A DNA stretch of 64,000 nucleotides from contig NC_072794.1 of NCBI RefSeq assembly GCF_028583425.1, positions 30,625,232 to 30,689,231 on the forward strand, given 5' to 3'. The stretch comes from Eublepharis macularius. Its lineage: Eukaryota > Chordata > Lepidosauria > Squamata > Eublepharidae. How positions within the stretch are numbered: the first letter of the stretch is position 1; every line of letters begins with the position of its first letter. The position numbers and the translations under genes are program-made. Under the pieces are notes generated by a model that was not told the DNA's origin, made no database searches, and saw nothing but the letters and a program-made list of their open reading frames with translations. This document shows positions 55,626 through 64,000 of this stretch, piece by piece.

Positions 55626-57235
55626 TCTCTTAAGCTGGGGCAGAGGACTTCTGTGGTCTCGTGGTTATAGTGCCTGTTTTAATGTGACTGGTGGCTGCAC
55701 CCCGAGCCTTCTTCTCTCATGCTCACTCGTGTGCACTTCCCACTTTTTATGAAGTTAGATTTCTCTCTACTGGCATCATTTGTTTGGGCTGGGAAAGGAG
55801 CGACCATAAAGAAAAATCTACTACTATAAGTATTAAAATGGATGCTTACTGGAAAGCCCCCTCTCCTGTTTGGCAATTCAACGTAAGCTCCATCAGAGCT
55901 TAGGGTACCAACAGAGGACAAAACTCCTCGCTGTCTCTGGCTGCATCTGTTCCTTGGCAGGCTCTTTTGAATGCACATTTGGACCTGATGCTGAGCATGA
56001 GCCTGTGGCTGCTGTCTGGTCTGCCCATGGCCTGCCTGGACAGCATTGGACCTTTTTCTGCTAATGTTCTTGGCTGTTTGCAGAGGTTTGTGGGCAGATG
56101 TGTGCTTTAATCATCTCCAGATTGAAGCTTTGGCTTTTTCAGTTAATGGCTTGTTCCCTCCTATCGGAATCTTTCCCTTCCAATTGAGTTTTTTCTTCTT
56201 TTTATGGCCATCCACAGATGTGCTGAAAGCATACATAGCGGAGAATGTTTTGGAAAGCAGGCAGTAAGACAAAAGTGTTTGTAATGTCTTTGCAGCAAAG
56301 GCCTATGTGGTCTCACTCAAGAAGCATCAACTATGCATGTGTGTGTTTGTACTCTATTTCTGTGCAATAAATGCTTTCGGGGAAGTGGGTTGGTGGAGCT
56401 GCAAAATCTCCTTCCTCCTCCAGTTTAATGCTTCTGGGTCCCTGCAGCGGCCTCTGATGCTTTGCCTTTAGCGCTCTTGGTTCTGTCCTGTGTCTGCCAC
56501 CCGGCCAGTGACCTAGATTCCCAAGGCTAAGGCGCATAGCATGAGGGATGTGGCTTTCCACTGTACATCACCTTCAGCCTGTATTCAGATCTCTTCCTTC
56601 CACTGCCGCATCCCCATCCGTCTTGTCTCTTTATATCCTCCACCATACGTCCGTGCTTCTGATAAACCAGCATTGGTTTGGCCGCATGTCTCTGGTACAT
56701 ACCTGTGGCTGCCACTTCTAGTCCTTTCTAACTCTCTCCCCCCACAGACGCTTTTTTTGCTCTGCCTCCTTCACATTCCGTTCCGCTGAGCTTTTTGTTC
56801 CCCAGGTTCCAAGAGCTGCTTTATGGCCCCGTTTAATTGCCTCCGCACAGTCTCACAGCTTCTGTGACAACCTGCTGTCCAACCCCTTGGCCCTTTCTTC
56901 TCTCCCTCCACTTCCTGTTGGGCTGCTATTGGTCTTATCCTTGACCTCTTGTTTTTCTCTCTGTTTTTCTCTCTGGGCAATCTCATTTTCAGCTGCCGCT
57001 TTCAAGATGAAGCTTTCCAAACCAATTTTTTCCCACTTTTGATCATTTTCAAAGGCAATTTGTGAGAAGGGCGGGAAATATATTTAGTACAGTTCCAGTT
57101 GCGCAGGCAGTGGTGCAAAGGCTGTCGCAACAAATAGCAATTAATGGTTGCGTGAATCAACACAACGAATGCCCTGATTCATATTTCAATTGTGTGTTTG
57201 TTCCATGCAAATGTAGCAAGTACTGTGCATGTGCA
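55626..57235. other. Intron 10, no feature recognised
   Basis: Pyrimidine-rich in parts. No frame with domain support. Confidence 0.4.
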
Positions 57236-57445
57236 AGCATTGGTGTGGTGTAGTAGATGGTCTAGGATCTTTGGAGACCCATGTGCGAATCCACATTTCT
57301 ATTACTGAAGCTTGCTGAATGACCTTGAGCCAGTTACATTATCTCAGCCTAACCTACCTCACAGGGTTGTTGGAGGAGGGAAAAACCATGTTCTAAGCTG
57401 CTTTGTGTCTCCATTGGGGAGAGAAGTGGGATATAAATAAAGATA
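57236..57445 (+). repeat. tRNA-headed SINE, intron 10
   Basis: 'attggtgtggtgtagtag', 'gaccttgagccagttac', 'cctacctcacagggttgttg' and the tail 'gtgggatataaataaag' follow the family order. Confidence 0.75.
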
Positions 57446-58645
57446 TGCAGTCCAATGCATGCATTGTTTTCATAATACAGAAAATCATTTAAAAGCTTTT
57501 AAAATTACAACCTCAGCCCTCTCCCGGGTCATCTCTCATGCAGCCATTTTCAAACGGAGCAACTTGTGTCTGGGATTTCCTGAAAAAATGTCCACCCAGC
57601 AGAAGGGAATGCACAGAACTGATCTGATCCAAAATACCTTGCGCTCTGACTTGTGCACTCAGAAGAGAAAATTAGAAGACAATAGCTTACACTTAGAGCT
57701 AACAGAATATGACATTTATTTTAGTGTTTCCCCAAGGACTGTAGTTCTGTGGCATCCAAGCCCCTGAAAAATGGCTTTACCCAGCAACGGAGTATATTTT
57801 ATTTATGTAGTACCATCAGTGTACAAAGGGCAGATACTTGGCCTCGCTCTAAATTTTGCTAGTTGGGAACGAATGGGGAGAAGCAAAAATAACAAGGAAT
57901 GTGATCTCAAATCGTTTGCGGTTTCCCAGAGTTGTGAAAAAGAAATCTCCCTGCAGTGCAGTGACTCATGTGCTGCCCTCATGTGCACCATCCCTTGTGC
58001 AAGAAAACCTCCCCAAACAATCTGTCCTCTTGGAAAGCCCCCCGAAGCTGTAGGTGGTCTGGCCAGGGCATTCAATTCCCACCCCACCCCTAAATGCGGT
58101 TGCCCCGCCCTTCCCCTCTTTTCTTAGCATAGGCAGAAAGTTCCCGATTCTTTGACAGGATAGGATTAGTTGTGCAAAGTAAGCTTACTAATAGGCACGT
58201 TTTAATTTTAAGCACACAGATAGTGTTACTTGGCTTAAGTTTGAGCTTTGATGTCCATATCCCTCTGTTCAGAAAGCATTTATGTATTTACTGTATTTCT
58301 ATGCTGCTTTTCCTTGTTGCTCAAAGTGGTTTCCAGTAAAACAAGTAAATTAAAGCTGGTCAGGACATATGAAAACTTTGGAGGTTTGTTCCCGGCATTG
58401 CTTTATTTTTGACAGTGTTTCTCCCAGTTTGCTTTAACTCCGGGTATTTGAAGTCTGTCCCTTTGTTGGAGTGAGGGAATGGCTGCATTTCCTTCTTTTC
58501 TCACGGATCATAGAGGACGATTTCTCTTGAGTAGCCCTTGAATTCACATGGTTGTAAATTTCCAGCCTTCTAACTGTTCACCTGTGGAATGTGCTGCATG
58601 GCATCTCTCTTACCATCTCTCTTTTCTGTGTGCTCTCACTTCTAG
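57446..58645. other. Intron 10 end; short reversed SINE/LINE tail at about 58265-58345
   Basis: 'atttctatgctgcttttcc' and 'gctcaaagtggtttccag' are a diverged reversed tail. Overlapping open frames at 57771-58127 on both strands have no domain. Confidence 0.4.
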
Positions 58646-58759
58646 GTATAAGCGTTCAGTTTCAGATAATAAAGCATTGATGGTAGTTACTGAGGAACCG
58701 ATAATATACATTTCTCCACCACCTTGCAAACCATCAATCAACCGCACAGAGTCCCTCAG
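58646..58759 (+). CDS. ATF6: ATF6 exon 11: lumenal domain
   Basis: Residues 417-455: [18 protein letters not shown], then [19 protein letters not shown]. Cys444 corresponds to human Cys467, one of the two lumenal cysteines whose disulfides report ER redox state. Asn449-Arg-Thr keeps the N-glycosylation sequon of human Asn472. Acceptor 'acttctag', donor 'gtaagc', phase 2. Confidence 0.96.
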
Positions 58760-60227
58760 GTAAGCAGCTTGTTAGGTATGAGTGACAAATGCAGCGTCCT
58801 TGGGCTACGCAAAGTTTGCCAGGATGCCCATTCCAATGTCTTTCCTTTGTACCTGTACTTGGTTTCTTTGAGAGTTTGAGCAGGTTCTCAGTTTGTCGTT
58901 CAGTGCATGGGAAATTAAGCCCAAGGAAATAATAGGTATTTTGATGATCGATTCCGGCTATTCTCCAACTCCCTGTCTCTTAGAGCATTAGCATTGCAGA
59001 TGTTATGGCGGTGTTTAAAAAGGCCTTTCTCCCATCCTCTTTGCTATGAATGCCAATTATGTCCCATGATGAAGAGGTCTAAGGTGCCAGTGGTCTTAAG
59101 GTTTCTTAAGGGCCTGGTGCCAGCATCTTACTGCCGTTAACAAAGCAACAGAGAGCAACGTGGTAAAGAGTATTAATTGCACAAAGAGAATAATTACCCA
59201 CGTTATAACTTATGTCTGTAAATTTATTCTTAGCTTTACACACATATATGAGTCAATTAATAGATATCATATGAAAAAAACCCACATGTAATAAATCAAC
59301 AAGTCAGAAGTTACATTTGTTCAGGCGTCTAATATCTTCCCCACATTAATAACAATAAAGTGCTGAGTGCTCAAAGTGCTTTTTATCATTCTAATTGCAC
59401 ATATAGGTAAAGTGCAAATGCTCATTTAGCACCATACAAACACCAGTCCTTATAATGCCACTCAGTCTCCAAGACGCCCAATGCTCCAAACATGTGGTAG
59501 TACAATTCCAATAGTACTTGACAGTTGACCGTAGAGTTCACAGAATGAAAAGTCCTTGAGTATATGCTGTGTAACAAATCAATTCTTCTGTGATAATAAT
59601 TCCTCTAATGGGTGGTCTAGATCCTTATCACGCCCATTTCAAGAATCTCTTTTTCAAAGACTACAGTCAGTAAAAATTCTTCAATCATCTCTTAGGTACC
59701 CACTGATCCAATCATTTCCTGTGTCGACAGCAAACCGTCACTTCTGGGTCAGCAGAAGGTCTGCAGGAAGTCCATTCCCTGTTGCCTAGGAAACTGATTG
59801 ATTGGCACCAGGCTGTCTGCAGTGATGAACTGAAAAACGAACCAAACGAACCAGCCTAAAGTTCATGGCTGTTCATCAGAAATGGGATCTGATGAACTGC
59901 AGATTCACAAACCATGAACCAGTCTGGTTCGTCATGAATTTTGGTTCATATTTTGGTTCGTGCCTATCTCTAGCCCAGAGAGCTGCTGTTCGTCTGATTA
60001 AGACAGTATTGACTTTGACAGACTAAGGGTCGAACTTGGTAAAAGGCTGGTTTGTTTTGTGAGCCTGAAATTTCATGAGATTATAACCCCTAGATTGTAT
60101 TGAACACCTGACATAAGAATGTCCACCTTAATTTTTGTTACAAGGGTTTTGCCATCTTAGGGAAAGCTATTTGAATCTCACCCTCCAGTGTAGTAACTTT
60201 ACCTACTTCTAGAGTTTGTATTTTCAG
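58760..60227. other. Intron 11; one MITE-like piece at about 59820-59975
   Basis: Piece 59820-59975 has repeated 'gttcatga'/'tcatgaac' and 'ttggttcgtgcctatctctag', wording typical of a squamate MITE end. Target duplications were not seen. The rest is unassigned. Confidence 0.4.
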
Positions 60228-60330
60228 GTTAAGTCATGAGCTGCGTGGCTGGGTTCACAGACATGAAGCGGAAAGGACGAGATCAAGGAGGGTGTCTAAT
60301 AGTCAGCAACAAAAAGCTCCTGCCATTCAG
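60228..60330 (+). CDS. ATF6: ATF6 exon 12: lumenal domain
   Basis: Residues 455-489: [19 protein letters not shown], then [15 protein letters not shown]. The first half is nearly identical to human [19 protein letters not shown]. In human ATF6 this part overlaps the Golgi-localisation and BiP-binding stretch of the lumenal domain. Acceptor 'attttcag', donor 'gtaggt', phase 0. Confidence 0.96.
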
Positions 60331-60857
60331 GTAGGTGTATTAGGTCTGTTTCTGTGTGTGCAAAGGTGGGCAGGTGGGCTGATGTGTGTAGCGCTGACTC
60401 CTGGTCTTTGTGATGCGAGACTAATGAGGATCCAAAAAAAGAAGCTCCTGGGAGCTGGCTTAGCTCCTCCATTGCCTACCTTGACTCTAGCCTGGTGGTT
60501 TCTCTCTCTGTCTCTCAAAGATCAGCCTGTGCTTGGGAGGCTGAGGCCTAATTTGCATGCTACCACTGTAGTATGGTTTCTTTTCCCTTGTGGTAAGAGG
60601 CCTAGGTCACTGCATGCTACTCTGAAGTTCAGCATCATGTAGGATGCTTGGATCACATGGTTACTTCACTTCTCATACCAGAGCTGTAGCCAAAATTGTT
60701 AGGAAAGAAACAAAATAAGTTTCATCATCAAGTATAGCTCAGTGGGAGCATTCAGAAGATGATTTTAGGAACCTTTAGGCGTATAAAGCAAGATTAGCTT
60801 CAGTGTTTCTCTGAAAATTCTTGAATTGAAATATTTCTTATTCTTATATTGTTCTTA

Positions 60858-61306
60858 TCCTACTATATAAAAGGCAAGTTGTATTGGTGATGACTCACTT
60901 TTTATTCTCGCACAGGCGCATTGCTGGTGATTCTGGTCTTGAGGCCGCTGTGAAGTGCCTGCTTGCTGCTGGGATGGGGACCGGCGAATCGATGGCCTGA
61001 GCCCTTCTCCCAGCTGCAAGCAGGCGCTTCACAGCGGACTGGAGGCCAGAGCAGGAGGGCGCTGAGGGGAGGTGTGGGGAGGAGTGCTTAGGCTGCTATC
61101 TTGAAGGCAGTTTCCTTGGAGTAAGCTCTATTGTCCATGGACCAAAACATAGCAAGTTCCTTCACAATTCTTACAAAATCTTTACAAAAAACATTGAATA
61201 TAAAGAAATCTTGATGACTGGTTGTAACGGTTCATGAAAAATAAAAAAAATGACCAACAACAGTTTTCTAGAGCCTGTTTTTTCACACAGCGGGCTTCGT
61301 TGCTAG
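60858..61306 (+). mobile_element. Non-autonomous Helitron, 449 bp, intron 12
   Basis: The 5' end is TCCTACTATATAAAAGG, directly after an A. The 3' end is CTAG followed by T, with a stem 'gcctg'...'cgggc' (about 61273-61295) ten bases before CTAG. These are the three Helitron marks: 5' TC, 3' hairpin then CTRR, and insertion between A and T without duplication. The interior is GC-rich with an inverted repeat ('gtgaagtgcctgcttgctgc' against 'gcaagcaggcgcttcac'). No Rep/helicase coding is present. Confidence 0.82.
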
Positions 61307-61459
61307 TTCTTATATATTTCATATTGTGTTTGAATGGTATCTTCTGTCGACATATAAAACTTCAACCTAGTTTGCAATATATAGCAGTACCACAGGTTAA
61401 ATTCAGTGATGGATCATTTCCCTCTGTGTGATATTTCTCTCTCTCTCTCTTTTAAAAAG

Positions 61460-61524
61460 AACTCCTTAGGACAAAATGCAAACTCTGAACTGATGGCTAT
61501 TCCCTACACAGACACCAGCATTGG
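61460..61524 (+). CDS. ATF6: ATF6 exon 13: lumenal domain (last exon in the window)
   Basis: Residues 490-511: NSLGQNANSELMAIPYTDTS, then I. It matches human [23 protein letters not shown]. The acceptor is 'ctcttttaaaaag' after a CT-repeat tract and the donor 'gtaagt', phase 2. The following human-type exon (RNSGSELQVYYASPRS) was not found before 64000. Confidence 0.9.
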
Positions 61525-61799
61525 GTAAGTGAAGACAGAATCTTATCAGCAAGCTATTATTCTGGTATTTATCAACCAGTTCTTCAAAACTGCTCCATTA
61601 AAGACATTTCCAGCAGTTTCTGTGGAGAAGAAAATCCCCAAATCTTCCCTGATCGCCCTGCACTGCTTTTATGATATTATTAAATCACTTCTGAAAAAGG
61701 AGTTTTAATCCTTTTGGGACCCTTCTGTTTCCCATTGAAGGAGGACTGGTTATCCAGACTGACTGTTTTATCCTGACTGGACTGTCATCCGTTGTTCTG
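61525..61799. other. Intron 13 start, no feature recognised
   Basis: No supported feature. Confidence 0.4.
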
Positions 61800-63235
61800 T
61801 AAGAATTTTAGATCCTTGGGGGATCAAACCAGCGGTCTAACATAGCCCAATATCCCATTTCTAACAGTGGCTACCCAGATTCTGGGCTTCTGGGACCTCA
61901 GGCAGCAGCACTCCCTGAGGTGTTTCACTTCTCAGGGATAGTATTCAGAGCCACACAGAACAAGGAGGCACCAGTTAACAATCGTGGGTCATGGCTGCGA
62001 TAGCCTTGCCTTCTCTGAATTTTTTTTTAAGTCATGTGATCGAATGGCTTTCTCTAGCCTTGTGACTCTAACTCCTATATTAATGGTGGGTTGTGTAAAA
62101 TAAATACCTCCTTTTGTTTTGAAGTTACCATCAATCAGGTTTTTTGGATGACTCTGAGTTTTAGTATTAAGGTGTGTGGTGGTATCCACGCTCTCCACCT
62201 CTTAGTAATTTTCAAATATCTATCATATTCCCCCCCCCCCCAATCCCTGATCATCTTTCTTCTAAATTAAAAATCTCCTTATACCTGAACTTCTTTGGTT
62301 AAGGGGAGAACGCCTCTAAACCTGTAATCATTTTCCTGCATCTTTCTTCAGCGCCATGATACCCTCTTTTAAGATGGAGCGACCAGACATATACATAATA
62401 TTCCAGCTGCAGCCACACTATAAGTTTATGTAAAGGCATTACAACACGGGCCATTTTTATTTTAAATCTCTGCCTTGCATTGAAGTTGCCGTTTTGACTT
62501 TTCATTAAACTGAGCGCCAGGATCAGATCTCTTTCCTGGACAGCCATTGCCATTCTGTCTGTGAAGTTAGGAGCTTTTGCCCTAATTTTATATTTATTTA
62601 CAGTGAATCTCATCTGTATGTTTATTTACTATATTTATAATCCACCTTTCTCCCTGAAACTTAAAAGCGGATTGCACAGTGCAAGTCAACCACTGAATAT
62701 GAAGAGACGTGTAATAAGGAATATCCTTGGACCAGGATTACAGAAATCAGAATAAGTATAGCACATAGATGTATGAACAGACTTGCAAGTCCCGTTTTTT
62801 CAGGTCCCTTGGGAGCTCAGAGAGTTCTGTGGCAGTCCCAAGTCTCTGCGTAGCATCCCTGATGCTTCCTTTACTCCTGTGTAAAGGACTACCATGTACC
62901 ATTTTTGTTGCTTATTTATCCAATCTGGAGTTCCTCAAATCTCCACTTAGGTTTTTACACTAGAATAAGTTGGTGATCCTCTGCAAACTTGGCTGCTTCC
63001 CAGCTGACTGCAAAATATTTATGATTAAGCTAAACAGGGCAGGTCCCTGCGCTGATCCATATGGGATCATTCTGCTTGCCTGCTTCAGCTGGGCAGACTT
63101 TTATTCCTTACCTCTTCTTCCTAGAGACTGATCCACAAGAGGACCCAGTATCTCAAGGCTGCTAAGATTACTCATCTACTTTTGATGAGGAACTATGTCA
63201 AAAGCTTTCAAGAAGTACATTGTCTTTAAAAAATG
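61800..63235. repeat. Old interspersed repeats (SINE-like, then LINE-like), intron 13
   Basis: Segment 61800-61965 ('gcggtctaacatagcccaat', 'ctaacagtggctacccag') is an old SINE-like piece. Segment about 62250-63230 has wording widespread in amniote repeats: 'accagacatatacataat', 'atattccagctgcagccac', 'gatctctttcctggacagcc', 'cagggcaggtccctgcgctg', 'ctgatccacaagaggaccc' and 'actatgtcaaaagctttc'. A CR1/L3-like origin is likely but unproven. Confidence 0.45.
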
Positions 63236-63723
63236 TAATAAGTAAAATAAAATACACACACTTCAAGAACACTTGACCAAAACAATGACCAAAAAATCAA
63301 TATGAAATATACAAGAAGGATTTCTCAGAACTTATAGCCATATCATAACAAATACATTATAGCAGTGTCGTTGACTGCCAGTAAGTTTAGCCATTTCACT
63401 TAAATTCTAAGAATTATTCTACCTTTCCAAAATAGAAAGGATGATCAGTTGATGCAAATATTTGGCAATAAGTATTTTTGCCACAGTAAGGAGATTCCAC
63501 ATCGTAGGGAAGCATATTGACTGGCTTTCCAGACCAGGCCAAGAATGATACTCACTTGTTCAAAATGAAGCTCATGTCCTATTATAGAAATAATTATAGC
63601 AGTTTACTATTTTCTGATATTGGTGGATCATAGAGCATTCCTTCTACATGTGTAAGAAATCACTCTTCTCTCAGTTTCCACTCTGGTAGGATTCTGAAAA
63701 GCTGGTGAGGTCTGCTATGTAAC
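63236..63723. other. Intron 13, unassigned AT-rich DNA
   Basis: Possibly LINE 3' untranslated sequence, but no coding part or tail supports this. Confidence 0.3.
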
Positions 63724-64000
63724 TAGAGTTGCCAGGTCCCCTAGACAACCTCTGGGAAGTTGGGAGGGTGGGATGTGTGGGGAAGCATGGGTGTTTATCC
63801 TACCCTGTTTCACATGCACACCATGTGATGATGTCACTTCTGGTTACTCTTTTTGGTTACATAGCATTTTGGACCGATTCTTAAAGAATTGGCCCTCACA
63901 CGATGCCATCACTTCCAGTGTACCCAGAAGTGACATCATGCAGGGTAAGTTCCAGCAATTGCCATCAATCGGCAGGCAGAGAGGAAATTGCCAGGAGTTT
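63724..64000 (+). repeat. Interspersed MITE-like repeat running to the window edge
   Basis: It starts 'agagttgccaggtccccta', with 'gatgatgtcacttctgg' and the inverted 'cagaagtgacatcatgc'. The right end is outside the window. Confidence 0.5.

Larger units (their letters stand above)
28755..61524 (+). other. ATF6: ATF6 gene, exons 1-13 (3' part beyond the window)
   Basis: The gene encodes the ER-resident stress sensor ATF6-alpha. On ER stress the protein moves to the Golgi and is cut by site-1 and site-2 proteases. Its N-terminal bZIP fragment then activates ER chaperone genes in the nucleus. Thirteen exons with consistent phases and GT/AG borders give 1,532 coding bases (510 codons plus two bases). 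The human protein is 670 residues, so about three quarters is present. Order of parts: VP16-like acidic motif (residues 55-63), Ser/Pro-rich and Gln/Pro-rich activation region (80-280), bZIP (about 289-345), transmembrane helix (359-376), site-1 motif RHLL (397-400), lumenal domain from 401. The last lumenal exons are not in the window. ATF6B is excluded by the close match to ATF6-alpha wording throughout. Confidence 0.97.

Overview
The window is vertebrate nuclear DNA, most probably from a squamate reptile (a lizard; I cannot settle the lineage). The reasons are one spliced vertebrate gene with reptile-like divergence from human, and a repeat load typical of squamates: L2, L1 and BovB-type LINEs, tRNA-headed SINEs, many hAT and foldback MITEs, and a Helitron.

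The right half (28.7-61.5 kb, + strand) holds one host gene, ATF6 (ATF6-alpha), the ER-stress sensor and transcription factor. Thirteen exons were placed by codon phase, GT/AG borders and remembered vertebrate ATF6 protein sequence. Together they give 510 complete codons: acidic activation domain, Ser/Pro/Gln-rich region, bZIP, transmembrane segment, site-1 protease motif and the first part of the lumenal stress-sensing domain. The remaining exons lie beyond 64 kb. The introns carry SINEs, MITEs, a 1,966-bp hAT element with a clean 8-bp target duplication in intron 4, and a 449-bp non-autonomous Helitron in intron 12.

The left part (1-28.5 kb) shows no host gene that I can support. It is layered mobile DNA. 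From 0 to 8 kb there are small MITEs, SINEs and an old L2 tail. From 8.0 to 10.6 kb there is a satellite array (about 195 bp per unit) with its own leader. From 12.0 to 14.6 kb there is a reverse-strand LINE with perfect 13-bp target duplications. From 15.9 to 19.8 kb there is an L2 LINE split by an LTR-like insertion. From about 19.95 to 21.9 kb there is a decayed reverse-strand L1 carrying two foldback elements.

The most unusual block is 23.4-28.1 kb. A roughly 960-bp (GACGAA/GACAAA)n array runs into eleven copies of a 66-67-bp GC-rich minisatellite. That runs straight into a second copy of the leader-plus-satellite element, which is arranged as a large palindrome (arms of about 450 bp, spacer about 1.14 kb). 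A further inverted copy follows. This composite family is the best candidate here for an undescribed element. It ends about 700 bp upstream of the ATF6 start codon.
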